From positions 1 to 64,000 of the forward strand of contig CAZUOY010000004.1 in NCBI GenBank assembly GCA_964622315.1: DNA of 64,000 bases, given 5' to 3'. Position numbers and translations under genes: made by a program. Under the pieces are notes generated by a model, which did not search any database, was not told the DNA's origin, and worked only from the letters and a program-made list of their open reading frames with translations. Shown one piece after another: positions 1 to 9,009 of this stretch (position 1 is the stretch's first letter; each line of letters starts with the position of its first letter). Source of the stretch: JAYFNU01 sp964622315 (GTDB taxonomy: Bacteria > Bacillota > Clostridia > Oscillospirales > Ruminococcaceae).

Positions 1-13
1 GAAAAGTATTTTG

Positions 14-1435
14 CTATGTCGCTGACTCTTTGCATCTTTCCACCATCACTTTCGCTGCCTTGTAGATATCTCCGCAACCTAAGGTTATAAAGAGGTCTCC
101 ACTTTTCCTAATGCTCATACAATAATCGACGACCTCCTCAAAGGTGTTGAACCAAACCGAACCGTCTATCTTTGCGGCGAGGTCCGCCGTCGAAATACCG
201 AAGGTGTTAACTTCGCGCGAGCCCATAATCTCGGTCATCACGACAACGTCCGCCGCCTTTAGAACGTGGGCGAAATCGTCAAGCAGAAGCTTGGTGCGCG
301 AATAGGTAAAGGGCTGAAAAACCGCGATTACGCGCTTATAGCCCATCTTTGCCGCCGCGCCGAGCGTTGCCTTCAGCTCGGCGGGGTGGTGGGCGTAGTC
401 GTCGGCTATTGTTACGCCGTCAAACTCGCCCAATACTTCAAATCTTCTTCCCGCGCCCGTGAAGCTGTCAAGCCCTGTCTGTATATCGGAGATGGGCACG
501 CTGTATTCTGGATTGTCGTTTGCCATAACGAGACACGCCGTTATTGCCGCCGCCGCGTTATGCACGTTATGAAGCCCCGGTGCGGAAAGCCTAAAGGAAC
601 CGAGCTTCTGAAGCTTTCCGTCAGAAAGCCTTTTTGAAAGGGTAAATGAATAAAAGGCACGCGAGTAATTCTCAATGTCGCTGATAATATAGTCGCAGCT
701 TTCACTCTCGCCGAACAGAACAATAGGAATATCAGTTCCCTCAAGAGCCATAAGCGTGTTGGCGTCGTCACCGTTCGCAATTATCTTCTTTGTGGTCATC
801 GCGGCAAACTTTTTAAAGGAGGCTATTACGCCCTCAAGCGAGCCGAAGTAGTCGAGATGGTCAGCGTCAATATTTAGTATAACCGCATAATCGGGGGTAA
901 GGTGAAGGAAGGTATCCTTAAATTCGCAGGACTCGCAGACGAGGATATCGCTCTCTCCGTGTCTTCCATAGCCGCCGATTAACGGAAGCTTTCCGCCAAT
1001 AACGGCGCTGGGGTCGCACCCGGCCTTCAAAAGCACCGAGGTTATCATTGAGGTGGTGGTGGTTTTTCCGTGGGTGCCACAGACGCATACTGCGTTGCTG
1101 TAATGCTCCGTCGTCCAGCCCAAAAGCTCGGCGCGTTCAATAATCGGGATTTTGTTCTTAATTGCGTATTCTGTCTCGGGGTTGCCCTCTAAAAGCGCAG
1201 CCGTGACAACAAGTGCCTCGGCGTCGCCGACGTTCTTTGCATCGTGACCGATTTTAACGTCTATTCCAAGCCCTCTTTCAAGCTCCACAATGCTGCTTTC
1301 GTTAACGTCACTGCCCGTAACGGTATAACCCTCTTTTAAAAGGATTTCGACGAGCGGGAACATACCCGAGCCGCCGATACCGACGAAATGAAGCCGCTTG
1401 ATTCTCTTTAAAAGGTTGGTAACGTCAGAACACAT
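14..1435 (-). CDS. murC: UDP-N-acetylmuramate--L-alanine ligase MurC
   Basis: Adds L-alanine to UDP-MurNAc in the cytoplasm, the first amino-acid ligation of peptidoglycan synthesis. The protein opens with a glycine-rich nucleotide fold (FVGIGGSGM, about residues 17-25), carries the Mur-ligase ATP loop GTHGKTTT (about 120-127) and the later HPAE segment typical of MurC (DDYAHHPAELKATL). At about 473 residues it has the usual family length. I chose the ATG at 1433-1435 (protein MCSDVTN...) because it is preceded on the minus strand by a purine-rich AGGCGG and because the 18 residues of the longer reading frame do not look conserved. It is transcribed away from ilvE and is complete at the window edge. 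Confidence 0.95.
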   Translation of the reverse strand: MCSDVTNLLKRIKRLHFVGIGGSGMFPLVEILLKEGYTVTGSDVNESSIVELERGLGIDVKIGHDAKNVGDAEALVVTAALLEGNPETEYAIKNKIPIIERAELLGWTTEHYSNAVCVCGTHGKTTTTSMITSVLLKAGCDPSAVIGGKLPLIGGYGRHGESDILVCESCEFKDTFLHLTPDYAVILNIDADHLDYFGSLEGVIASFKKFAAMTTKKIIANGDDANTLMALEGTDIPIVLFGESESCDYIISDIENYSRAFYSFTLSKRLSDGKLQKLGSFRLSAPGLHNVHNAAAAITACLVMANDNPEYSVPISDIQTGLDSFTGAGRRFEVLGEFDGVTIADDYAHHPAELKATLGAAAKMGYKRVIAVFQPFTYSRTKLLLDDFAHVLKAADVVVMTEIMGSREVNTFGISTADLAAKIDGSVWFNTFEEVVDYCMSIRKSGDLFITLGCGDIYKAAKVMVERCKESAT

Positions 1436-1622
1436 AAAGATACTACCGCCTGAATACTTTTTTCTTATTATATTGCTTTTCGCGCCCAAATGAAACCTTT
1501 TTGAGGGCTTTTTATAAAATTAGCGGGTGTTTATTTATAAAAAAACGAGCAAAAGTCAAAAAATACTGCGCTTTACCGCTTTTATACGGTGAAAATTTAA
1601 CTCGGTAAAGCGGTTTTGCGCC

Positions 1623-1650
1623 TTGACATGAAAAAATCGAGTATTATAAT
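1623..1650 (+). promoter_or_regulatory. sigma-A promoter of ilvE
   Basis: TTGACA at 1623-1628 and TATAAT at 1645-1650 with a 16-bp spacer, 40 bp before the ilvE start. The stretch upstream (about 1571-1613) also holds an inverted repeat CGCTTTACC/GGTAAAGCG of unknown role. I see no T-box specifier or antiterminator here. Confidence 0.75.
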
Positions 1651-1690
1651 ACTAATATGATTAATATAATATGAAAAGAGTGAATTTGAA

Positions 1691-2755
1691 ATGGATTTAA
1701 AGATTACTAAAGCGGCGACGCTCAAGCCGTTGCCCGAGGACGAGGGTAAGCTTACCTTCGGCACGCTTTTTACCGACCATATGTTTATCCTCGACTATAC
1801 CGAGGGTAAGGGCTGGCACGACGGACGTATAGTTCCTTACGGACCTATCGAGCTTGACCCCGCCGCGATGGTGCTTCATTACGGTCAGGAGGTCTTCGAG
1901 GGAATGAAGGCGTACCGCACGCCGAACGGAATTCAGCTTTTCCGCCCCGAGGAAAACTTCAAGCGTCTCAATCAGAGCAACGAGAGACTTTGCATTCCGC
2001 TTATCGACGAGGATTACGCCCTCGCCGCTCTTAAAGAGCTCGTAAAGCTTGAGGAAAGATGGGTTCCCTATAATGACGGCTGTTCGCTGTATATCCGTCC
2101 GTTCATTATTGCTACCGACCCGCACCTCGGCGTTCGCGTTGCGAACAACTATAAGTTTATCATAATCCTTTCGCCTGTCGGCGCGTATTATAAGGAAGGG
2201 CTAAATCCTGTTAAAATTTATATCGAGACAAAGTATGTACGTGCGGTAAGAGGCGGCACGGGTATGGCGAAAACGGGCGGCAACTATGCGTGCTCGCTAA
2301 TTGCGCAGGAAGAAGCAAAGAAAGAGAAATATTCTCAGGTTCTCTGGCTTGACGGCGTAGAGAGAAAGTACATAGAAGAAGTCGGCGCAATGAATGTCTT
2401 TTTCAAGATTAACGGCGAGGTTGTAACGCCTACGCTTGAAGCGGGAAGCATTCTTCCCGGAATTACTCGCAAAAGCACAATTGAGCTTCTTAAGAGCTGG
2501 GGCGTAAAGGTAAGCGAAAAGAGAATATCCGTTGAAGACCTTGAAAACGCCTTTGATAACGGAACCTTTGAGGAGGCTTTCGGAACAGGAACGGCGGCGG
2601 TAATATCACCTATCGGTGAGCTGAAGGTTAACGGAAAGATTATGACCCTCAACAATGGCAAAATAGGCGACCTTTCCCAAAAGCTTTACGATACCCTTAC
2701 AGGCATTCAGTGGGGCAAAATTAAAGACGATTTCGGCTGGACCGAAAAAATTTAA
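1691..2755 (+). CDS. ilvE: Branched-chain amino acid aminotransferase
   Basis: PLP-dependent fold-type IV transaminase that interconverts leucine, isoleucine and valine with their 2-oxo acids. The 354-residue length and the motifs EVFEGMKAYR, RPFIIATDP, GGNYACSLIAQ and EEVGAMNVFF match the class-II IlvE/BCAT2 type; the lysine in the MAKTGGNYA/VLWLDGVERKYIEEVG region fits the PLP-binding core. It has its own strong promoter and is followed directly by an intrinsic terminator, so it looks like a single-gene transcript, with some read-through possible into the RluA gene 43 bp downstream. Confidence is high from the nearly complete set of family motifs. Confidence 0.95.
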   Translation: MDLKITKAATLKPLPEDEGKLTFGTLFTDHMFILDYTEGKGWHDGRIVPYGPIELDPAAMVLHYGQEVFEGMKAYRTPNGIQLFRPEENFKRLNQSNERLCIPLIDEDYALAALKELVKLEERWVPYNDGCSLYIRPFIIATDPHLGVRVANNYKFIIILSPVGAYYKEGLNPVKIYIETKYVRAVRGGTGMAKTGGNYACSLIAQEEAKKEKYSQVLWLDGVERKYIEEVGAMNVFFKINGEVVTPTLEAGSILPGITRKSTIELLKSWGVKVSEKRISVEDLENAFDNGTFEEAFGTGTAAVISPIGELKVNGKIMTLNNGKIGDLSQKLYDTLTGIQWGKIKDDFGWTEKI

Positions 2756-2764
2756 GGAATAAGA

Positions 2765-2794
2765 AAGGCGGACTTCACGGTCCGCCTTAGTTTT
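2765..2794 (+). terminator. Intrinsic terminator after ilvE
   Basis: Perfect 9-bp stem AAGGCGGAC/GTCCGCCTT with loop TTCACG, followed by AGTTTTT. The downstream RluA start codon lies only a few bases past the U-tract. Confidence 0.85.
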
Positions 2795-2798
2795 TGAT

Positions 2799-3671
2799 AT
2801 GAAGTATACCTTTATCGTAAACGACGAATATAATGAAAAGAAGCTGTTTTCATTTCTTCGCGCCTTTGCCGGAATATCCGCGTCACTGATAAAAAGCGTG
2901 AAGTATGATGTGGGCGGCATAACCGTCAACGGCGAAAACGCAAAGACAAATCAAATTCTTCGCTCGGGCGACAGGGTTATGATAAGCGCGGGCGAGGAGG
3001 ACAACACTCTTTCGCCCTGCGGCGCAGAGGTCGCGATAGTGTGGGAGAGCGAGGATATTATCGTTTTCAACAAACCCGCGGGCATGGCGACCCACCCGAC
3101 CCTTAATTATACCGACGGCACCCTTGCGAACGTCTATGCGAGAATACTGCTTGAAAGAGGCGAGAGGGGCGCGTTTCACCCGACAAACAGACTGGACAGA
3201 AACACCACAGGGCTTGTGCTTGCCGGAAAGAACAGGCTTATAACTCCGCTTCTCGCCAAAGCCGCTGATAAGGAATATTTAGCGGTAGTCGAAGGTGTGC
3301 TCGAAAAGGACGAGGGGGTAATAGACAGCCCAATAGCGTTGGAGGAGGGCTCGATAATAAAGCGCCGTGCGACAAAGGAGGGGCTTTCTGCCGTGACCGA
3401 ATACCGAGTGGAAAGGCGCTTTGGTAATCATACCCTTGTCCGTGTGCATATGCTTACCGGAAGAACCCATCAGATAAGGGTGCATTTTTCCAGCATCGGG
3501 CATCCATTGGCGGGCGACGACCTTTACGCAGGAAGCAGAGAGCTCATTTCTCGCCACGCATTACACTGTGATAAGCTTACTTTTACCCGCCCGTTTACCG
3601 ATGAAAGGGTTGAGCTTTCCTGCGTTCTTGCCGAGGATATGAGGTTGCTTATAGAAAGCGGACGGCTGTAG
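2799..3671 (+). CDS. RluA-family 23S rRNA/tRNA pseudouridine synthase
   Basis: Isomerises uridine to pseudouridine in structured RNA. The N-terminal part (about residues 15-60) is an S4-like RNA-binding module (SLIKSVKYDVGGITVNGE, then LRSGDRV) and the catalytic domain holds the signature NRLDRNTTGLVLAGK (about 128-142) with the invariant aspartate, plus the GRTHQIRVHF motif. Length of 290 residues is normal for RluD-like enzymes; the exact target site cannot be told from sequence. The ATG sits immediately after the ilvE terminator with no good ribosome-binding site, so translation may be weak or the start may be slightly different. Confidence 0.9.
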   Translation: MKYTFIVNDEYNEKKLFSFLRAFAGISASLIKSVKYDVGGITVNGENAKTNQILRSGDRVMISAGEEDNTLSPCGAEVAIVWESEDIIVFNKPAGMATHPTLNYTDGTLANVYARILLERGERGAFHPTNRLDRNTTGLVLAGKNRLITPLLAKAADKEYLAVVEGVLEKDEGVIDSPIALEEGSIIKRRATKEGLSAVTEYRVERRFGNHTLVRVHMLTGRTHQIRVHFSSIGHPLAGDDLYAGSRELISRHALHCDKLTFTRPFTDERVELSCVLAEDMRLLIESGRL

Positions 3672-3697
3672 CCACAAATTGCCTTCAAGCGGGAATG

Positions 3698-3726
3698 TTG
3701 AAATAATAATAAAAATATTATATAAT
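3698..3726 (+). promoter_or_regulatory. sigma-A promoter of the M23 peptidase gene
   Basis: TTGAAA at 3698-3703 and TATAAT at 3721-3726 with a 17-bp spacer. The leader that follows contains a small TGCCT-ATG-AGGCA hairpin and a T-run, which could be a weak attenuator. Confidence 0.7.
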
Positions 3727-3781
3727 ACAAGGTAACTTTGTGCCTATGAGGCAGACGCCTTTTTAGCAAGGGACACTATTT

Positions 3782-5542
3782 ATGAACAGAAGAACCGCAA
3801 AAAGCTCGTCCGTCTTCCGCGGCGCGACTATGGAAAAGCCGCACAGACGTCCGAGAATATGCTTTAGCCTATTGGCTTCATATTTTTTCAGAGGAATCGG
3901 AGATTGGTTTTACTATTTCGGTTCCTCCGTTATACGTGCGCGCAGAAATACCCGAAGGTCTTGGCGCAGGTGGTTTAAGGGCTTCCGCCAGAACTACAAA
4001 AAATCCGCGAAAAAGTTTTTCAGTGGCATCAAAGAGCAGATTTCGACTGTGCGCTCGGACATTACCGAGCCCATAGACAAGGCAAAACGCAGTATTAAAA
4101 GCCTTGCGGTGGTAATGCAGGGAACGCAGGACAAGACCTTTTCGCAGAAGCTTCAGCGTCTGAGAATGTTCTTCAAATACGGCTGGCTTTGGAACAAGCA
4201 CCTTGTCGCGCGCTTTATGAACTATCTGCTTCCCGCAATAAGCGCGATAGTCTGCCTTGCGGTAATTATCTCTATGCTTAGCCTAAACTATGCGCTTGAG
4301 GTTAACTATAACGGGCAGATGATAGGCTATGTCACGGACGAGGCGGTCTACGATTCCGCAAAAAAGATAATTAAAAGCCGTATGGTAACCGGTTCCTCAA
4401 GTACATGGGAACGCGGAGCGACACTACAAATGGCGGTCGTAAACGAAAGCGAGCTTTCCTCGCAGGACGTTATGGCAACCTCGCTTCTCGCCGTGTCGGG
4501 TAACGAAATAGCCGAGGCAACGGGGCTTTTCGTGGGCGGCGAGTTTTACGGCGCGACCACGGCTACGGCGCTTCTTGAGGAAGCGGTAAACTCGGTTATT
4601 GCTCCGTATCAGGAGCAAGCCGCTATGCTCGGCGGAGATATGACGGTTAAATTTGCCCGAAATGTTGAGCTGAAAAAGGGTATCTATTCGGTTGACGAAA
4701 TTGTTCCCTTCGAGGAGCTTGATGCGGTTGTACACTCGAATGAGTCGCAGGATTTATACTATGACGTTAAAGAGGGCGAAAAAGCGAGCGACATTGCGCT
4801 TGCGAACGGCATTACTCTTGATAATCTGACGGAGCTTAACCCCGGCACCGATATGGAGCTAAAGGGCGGCGAGCGTTTGCTTGTAGCCGCGGGAGAGCCC
4901 CTTTTGAGCGTAAAGACTGTAAGATACAGAACCTATACAGAGTCAATAGGCTTTTCGTCGATGACGATAATAGATTCCCGCTTCCCCAACAACTATTTCT
5001 TAATGGTTACGACGGGCGAGGAGGGCGAGAAAACTGTCACCGAGGAGATAGAATATCGCGACGGCGTGGAGGTTTCCACCACGGTTGTTTCCGAGGAGGT
5101 AACGAAGCCCGCCGTAAACGCCGAGATAATCAAGGGCGGAAAGCCAATCGGAGATTCCACGATTTCCATAGGAACGGGAAGCCTCACATGGCCGACAGGA
5201 CCTACCTACTCGATAAGCCGCGGCTGGTCCTCCGTCCACTTCGGAATAGATATCGCTTCAGGCTATGGCACGCCGATTTATGCGGCGGACAACGGCGTTG
5301 TTACCTACACGGCTGTAACGGACGTGGGCTACGGAATATATACTATAATTGACCACCAGAACGGCATGACCACCGTTTACGCGCATCTGAGCGCAAACCT
5401 TTGCTCGGTAGGCGACGTAGTAAACAGTGGTGAGCTTATCGGGCTTATGGGCTCGACGGGTAACTCCACGGGAAGCCACCTTCACTTTGAAGTAAGAATA
5501 GACGGTGAAAAGACAGACCCTGCGCCTTTCCTTTACGGCTAA
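3782..5542 (+). CDS. Membrane-anchored M23 peptidase with LysM-like and G5 domains
   Basis: Probable peptidoglycan endopeptidase or spore/cell-wall remodelling factor. Order of parts: a basic cytoplasmic region (1-140), one transmembrane segment (about 144-170, NYLLPAISAIVCLAVIISML), a linker, a LysM-like repeat (YYDVKEGEKASDIALANGI), a G5 domain (VKTVRYRTYTES ... VEVSTTVVSEEV) and a C-terminal M23 domain with HFGIDIA, YAHLS and HLHFEV carrying the zinc ligands and catalytic histidine. The complete metal-binding set suggests activity. The gene lies immediately upstream of murA. The substrate bond is not deducible. The long basic N-terminus is unusual for secreted M23 enzymes and suggests a cytoplasmic interaction. 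Confidence 0.88.
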   Translation: MNRRTAKSSSVFRGATMEKPHRRPRICFSLLASYFFRGIGDWFYYFGSSVIRARRNTRRSWRRWFKGFRQNYKKSAKKFFSGIKEQISTVRSDITEPIDKAKRSIKSLAVVMQGTQDKTFSQKLQRLRMFFKYGWLWNKHLVARFMNYLLPAISAIVCLAVIISMLSLNYALEVNYNGQMIGYVTDEAVYDSAKKIIKSRMVTGSSSTWERGATLQMAVVNESELSSQDVMATSLLAVSGNEIAEATGLFVGGEFYGATTATALLEEAVNSVIAPYQEQAAMLGGDMTVKFARNVELKKGIYSVDEIVPFEELDAVVHSNESQDLYYDVKEGEKASDIALANGITLDNLTELNPGTDMELKGGERLLVAAGEPLLSVKTVRYRTYTESIGFSSMTIIDSRFPNNYFLMVTTGEEGEKTVTEEIEYRDGVEVSTTVVSEEVTKPAVNAEIIKGGKPIGDSTISIGTGSLTWPTGPTYSISRGWSSVHFGIDIASGYGTPIYAADNGVVTYTAVTDVGYGIYTIIDHQNGMTTVYAHLSANLCSVGDVVNSGELIGLMGSTGNSTGSHLHFEVRIDGEKTDPAPFLYG

Positions 5543-5584
5543 AGTCGGCGAAAGAAAGAATTAACCTGAAACGAGGTTGCGGTT

Positions 5585-6871
5585 TTGGAGAAATTTATAA
5601 TTAACGGCGGCGTTAGCCTTAAGGGCAGCGTGGACATCAGCGGCGCGAAGAACGCCGCGGTCGCCATTCTTCCTGCGGTGCTTGTCTCCGACGGCATATG
5701 TGTTATCGAAAACGTACCGAACATAAGCGATGTTGCCATAATCACAAGAATACTTTCCACCCTCGGTGCTTCCGTGAAGCCGCTTGATAAGCATACCCTT
5801 GAAATCGACGCTCGGCATGTTACAAGCCACGAGGTACCGCACGAGCTTTCCCGCCATATGCGTGCGTCATACTATTTTTTAGGCGCACTTCTTTCAAAGT
5901 TTCAAAAGGCGAAGGTTTCGCTTCCGGGCGGCTGTAATTTAGGCGCGCGCCCGATAGATTTGCACCTAAAGGCGTTTGCGTCGCTCGGCTGTGACGTGGA
6001 CGTAGAATACGGAATGGTCAACGTTAGCCGAAACGGACGTCTCAAGGGCGCGAGAATCTATTTTGACACCGTTTCCGTCGGCGCAACAATTAACACTATA
6101 CTCGCCGCCGTGAAGGCGGAGGGACAAACGATTCTCGAAAACGTCGCGAAGGAGCCGCACATAGTCGATGTAGCGAACTTCCTTAACTCCATGGGTGCGG
6201 ACATACGCGGAGCTGGTACCGACGTCATAAAAATAAACGGTGTAGCGTTTTTGCGCGGCACGAACTATTCTATTATCCCCGACCAGATTGAAGCGGGTAC
6301 ATATATGGCGGCGGCTGTTGCTACGAGCGGCGATATTACCGTTAACAACATTACCCCGAAGCACCTTGAGTCTATTACCTCGCTTATGCTCCGCGCGGGC
6401 GCCGAGGTGGAGGAGTTCGAGGAATCGCTTCATATTTGGCGTTCGGGCGAGCTTCATCCCACCAACGTAAAAACCATGCCGCATCCCGGCTTTCCCACCG
6501 ATATGCAGCCGCAGATGTCTACTATTCTGTCGCTTGCAAAGGGCACCTCAATAATTACCGAAAGCATATGGGATAACCGCTTTAAGTATGTTGACGAACT
6601 ACGAAGGATGGGCGCGAATATTCAGGTGGACGGTAAGGTAGCTATAATTGAGGGAATAGGCTGTTTTACGGGAGCACCCGTAAAAGCAACAGACCTTCGC
6701 GCGGGCGCGGCTATGATAATTGCGGGACTTACCGCAAAGGATACCACCGAAATTGAGGATATCTACCATATTGAACGCGGGTATGAGGACGTGGTAGATA
6801 AGCTGAAAGCGCTCGGCGCAAGGATAGAGCGTGTGGTAACGCCTGACGACTACATAGAGAAGGCGCAGTAA
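5585..6871 (+). CDS. murA: UDP-N-acetylglucosamine 1-carboxyvinyltransferase MurA
   Basis: Transfers enolpyruvate from PEP to UDP-GlcNAc, the committed step of peptidoglycan synthesis. 428 residues with the active-site loop PGGCNLGARPIDLH; the cysteine (about residue 117) that is attacked by fosfomycin is present. The start codon is TTG at 5585, supported by GAGG 8 bp upstream and by the conserved first residues MEKFIINGG. The C-terminus DLRAGAAMIIAGL and DIYHIERGYED agrees with the EPSP-synthase fold. It is 42 bp after the M23 peptidase and likely shares its transcript; a hairpin follows the stop codon. Confidence 0.96.
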   Translation: MEKFIINGGVSLKGSVDISGAKNAAVAILPAVLVSDGICVIENVPNISDVAIITRILSTLGASVKPLDKHTLEIDARHVTSHEVPHELSRHMRASYYFLGALLSKFQKAKVSLPGGCNLGARPIDLHLKAFASLGCDVDVEYGMVNVSRNGRLKGARIYFDTVSVGATINTILAAVKAEGQTILENVAKEPHIVDVANFLNSMGADIRGAGTDVIKINGVAFLRGTNYSIIPDQIEAGTYMAAAVATSGDITVNNITPKHLESITSLMLRAGAEVEEFEESLHIWRSGELHPTNVKTMPHPGFPTDMQPQMSTILSLAKGTSIITESIWDNRFKYVDELRRMGANIQVDGKVAIIEGIGCFTGAPVKATDLRAGAAMIIAGLTAKDTTEIEDIYHIERGYEDVVDKLKALGARIERVVTPDDYIEKAQ

Positions 6872-6885
6872 GCTAAGAGCTTTCG

Positions 6886-6918
6886 GGCGAAGATGAATTT
6901 CTTCGCCTTTATAATTTT
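6886..6918 (+). terminator. Hairpin/terminator after murA
   Basis: Stem GGCGAAG (6886-6892) / CTTCGCC (6901-6907), loop ATGAATTT, followed by a TTTATAATTTTT tail. The loop contains the only upstream ATG of the next reading frame. Confidence 0.6.
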
Positions 6919-7726
6919 TAAGGGGGGAATTGAAACGGCTAAGATAGCGACGCTTTATTCGGGAAGCAGCGGCAATAGCACCCTTGTTTGCGGTGAAAGA
7001 GCACGGGTGCTCGTCGATATGGGCTGCAGCTGCAAGAAGACACTCGCCGAGCTTTATTCGCTCGGTGTTTCTGCGCGTGATATTGATGCCGTGCTGATTA
7101 CCCACGAGCACAGCGACCATGTCGGCGGACTTCTCACCTTCCTTTCAAGCTATGGCATACCTGTCTGCGGAAGTGAGCGCACCCTTAATTATTTAAGCGA
7201 GCGCGGAATTGTTCCGAAGAACACAAAGCTGGTTCCCCTTCAAAAGGGCGAGCCGTTTACAGTGGGCGACATTACCGCTCGGTGCTTTTCCACAAGCCAC
7301 GACAGCGCCGATTGCGTTGGCTACCGCTTTGGCTTTGAAGGCGGCGGCAGCGCGGCGGTAGCGACCGACTTGGGGTATATTTCCGATGAGGTAATGAACG
7401 AGGTTTCAGGCTGTTCGCTTGTGGGGCTTGAATCAAACTATGACGACAGTATGCTCCTTTCGGGGAAATATCCGTATTACCTGAAAGCGCGTATTCGCTC
7501 GCACGTCGGTCACCTTAGCAACCGAGAGTGCGCCGAGGCGGCGGTAAGACTTGCCGAGACGGGAACGAAAAGGCTTATACTTATGCACCTGAGCCGCGAG
7601 AACAATATACCCGAGCTTGCGCTGACCGGCTGTCTTTCCATTTTGGAAAACTACGGAATTACCGAGGATACCTTTAAGGTAACAGTTGCGCCGCGCCACG
7701 AAACGAGCGGATTTATCGAGGTGTAG
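6893..7726 (+). CDS. MBL-fold hydrolase, YycJ/WalJ family
   Basis: Metallo-beta-lactamase-fold exonuclease-like protein; the family is linked to the WalRK cell-wall regulon and DNA-damage processing. It shows the SGSSGNST N-terminal signature and the metal motif THEHSDHVGG, then HDSADCVGYRF, LESNYD and HVGHLSN. The start is uncertain. The ATG at 6893 falls in the loop of the murA terminator hairpin. The strong Shine-Dalgarno AAGGGGGG (6920-6927) is followed in frame by ATT, GAA, ACG and GCT before the conserved KIATLYSGSSGNS, so a non-standard start (ACG at 6935 or ATT at 6929) is possible. The longer form is listed because it has the only ordinary start codon. rlmH follows after 1 bp. Confidence 0.85.
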   Translation: MNFFAFIIFKGGIETAKIATLYSGSSGNSTLVCGERARVLVDMGCSCKKTLAELYSLGVSARDIDAVLITHEHSDHVGGLLTFLSSYGIPVCGSERTLNYLSERGIVPKNTKLVPLQKGEPFTVGDITARCFSTSHDSADCVGYRFGFEGGGSAAVATDLGYISDEVMNEVSGCSLVGLESNYDDSMLLSGKYPYYLKARIRSHVGHLSNRECAEAAVRLAETGTKRLILMHLSRENNIPELALTGCLSILENYGITEDTFKVTVAPRHETSGFIEV

Positions 7727-7727
7727 T

Positions 7728-8207
7728 ATGCTAAGTATTGACATTGTCTGCGTCGGAAAGCTTTCTCAAAGCTTTCTCCGCGACGGCTGTGCGGAATATG
7801 TTAAGCGCATTTCTTCCTTCGCGAAGCTTACCGTTACCGAGCTTTCCGAAACTAAGCTTGCCGACGAGAGCAAAGCCGGAGAGCAAAGGGTGATTGAGGA
7901 CGAGTCAGCCAGAATAATGGCTCATCTCTCAAAGAAAAAACAACTTGTTGTCGCCATGTGCGTGGAGGGGAAGAAGCTAAGCTCAACCGAGCTTGCCACA
8001 TACATTTCCCGCGCACAGAACGACACCTCCGCCATAGCCTTTGTAATAGGCGGCTCGCTTGGACTTTCGGAAGAATTGAAGAATAGCGCCGACCTCAAGC
8101 TTTCTGTTTCTGACATGACCTTTCCTCACCAGCTTTTTCGCTTAATGCTTCTTGAACAAATCTACCGAGCGCAAACAATTAATTGTAATATTAAATATCA
8201 TAAATAA
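7728..8207 (+). CDS. rlmH: 23S rRNA (pseudouridine1915-N3)-methyltransferase RlmH
   Basis: SPOUT-class SAM methyltransferase that modifies Psi1915 in helix 69 of 23S rRNA. 159 residues, typical for the family. The trefoil-knot region FVIGGSLGLSEE and the C-terminus FPHQLFRLMLLEQIYRAQ are diagnostic. I set the start at the ATG of MLSIDIVCVGKL, which directly follows the upstream stop codon and has GAGGTG before it. WalJ-type genes and rlmH are frequent neighbours in Firmicutes. Confidence 0.95.
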   Translation: MLSIDIVCVGKLSQSFLRDGCAEYVKRISSFAKLTVTELSETKLADESKAGEQRVIEDESARIMAHLSKKKQLVVAMCVEGKKLSSTELATYISRAQNDTSAIAFVIGGSLGLSEELKNSADLKLSVSDMTFPHQLFRLMLLEQIYRAQTINCNIKYHK

Positions 8208-8235
8208 ACGGACGGCTGAAAGCCGCCCGTTTTTC
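8207..8235 (+). terminator. Intrinsic terminator after rlmH
   Basis: AACGGACGGCT/AGCCGCCCGTT stem with one mismatch, GAA loop and TTTTT tail, starting at the rlmH stop codon. Confidence 0.85.
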
Positions 8236-8322
8236 TCTGTAAAGTAAGCTACGGTAATTAAAAGGATATTTCACGCATATATATAAAACACTTCCAAATA
8301 TATAAGAGGGGTGTTTTATTAT

Positions 8323-8931
8323 ATGTATGCCGCGTCAGTAGGCAAGAAACAGATAGGAAAAGGAATGATTTTCGCGCTCGCGGGGCTCGCGGTGCTTGCC
8401 GCAGTTCTGCTTTTAGGAGGAAAGGATAATGACAGCAGCGTCGGCGAGATAGACGGCTCGACGGAGGAGACAAGACGGTCTTATCTTTCATCGCTCGGTC
8501 TTGTGCTTTCCGAAACGAGCTCAATAGCGGACGTCGGCGTGCCCGAGCAGTTCGACGAGCGGTTCACGGAATATAACGAGATGCTTAAAACCACCGGCTT
8601 CGACCTTGAAGGCTATAAGGGCAAAACCGTAAAGAAGTGCACCTACACGGTGGTAAACCGTGAAGATTTGGGCGGCGAGGTAAACGCCGTGCTGCTTCTT
8701 GACGGAAACGCGGTTGTCGGAGGACACCTTGTAAACCTAAAAAGCGGCACGCTGTATCCGCTCTTTGAGGCAACCGCCGAGGAGCAGGGCGAAACGGCCC
8801 CGGAAACCGAGGAGACTATACTGCCCGCTGAGGAAACAGCGGCGGAGCCGACTGAGGATTTAAACGAAGGAGAAACTGAAAGCGAAACCGAGAAGGAAGA
8901 AATCCCCGCGTCAGCTTTTCCGACGGAATAA
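8323..8931 (+). CDS. DUF4830-like single-pass membrane protein
   Basis: Function unknown. One transmembrane helix near the N-terminus (MIFALAGLAVLAAVLLLGG) is followed by an extracytoplasmic domain of about 115 residues with PEQFDERFTEYNEMLKTTGF and YKGKTVKKCTYTVVN, which match my memory of the DUF4830 family of Firmicutes. The last 50 residues are a Glu/Thr-rich low-complexity tail (EETAAEPTEDLNEGE). Start: GTG at 8311 is possible, but the ATG at 8323 is better spaced from AGAGGGGTG (8304-8312). Flanked by terminators, so monocistronic. Confidence 0.7.
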   Translation: MYAASVGKKQIGKGMIFALAGLAVLAAVLLLGGKDNDSSVGEIDGSTEETRRSYLSSLGLVLSETSSIADVGVPEQFDERFTEYNEMLKTTGFDLEGYKGKTVKKCTYTVVNREDLGGEVNAVLLLDGNAVVGGHLVNLKSGTLYPLFEATAEEQGETAPETEETILPAEETAAEPTEDLNEGETESETEKEEIPASAFPTE

Positions 8932-8934
8932 ATA

Positions 8935-8969
8935 AAGAAGCCTATTCGGCATAGCCGAATAGGCTTCTT
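8935..8969. terminator. Bidirectional terminator between convergent genes
   Basis: Perfect 16-bp stem AAGAAGCCTATTCGGC/GCCGAATAGGCTTCTT with a 3-nt loop; T-rich in both directions. It separates the DUF4830 gene from the convergent cyclophilin gene. Confidence 0.92.
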
Positions 8970-9009
8970 CTTGGAAATATCCGCTGCGAAAACGCTTATG
9001 TTGATTTAT

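Noticed and set aside
1560..1690. T-box or other amino-acid riboswitch before ilvE
   Set aside because: There is an inverted repeat, but none of the T-box conserved blocks nor a terminator/antiterminator pair is present.
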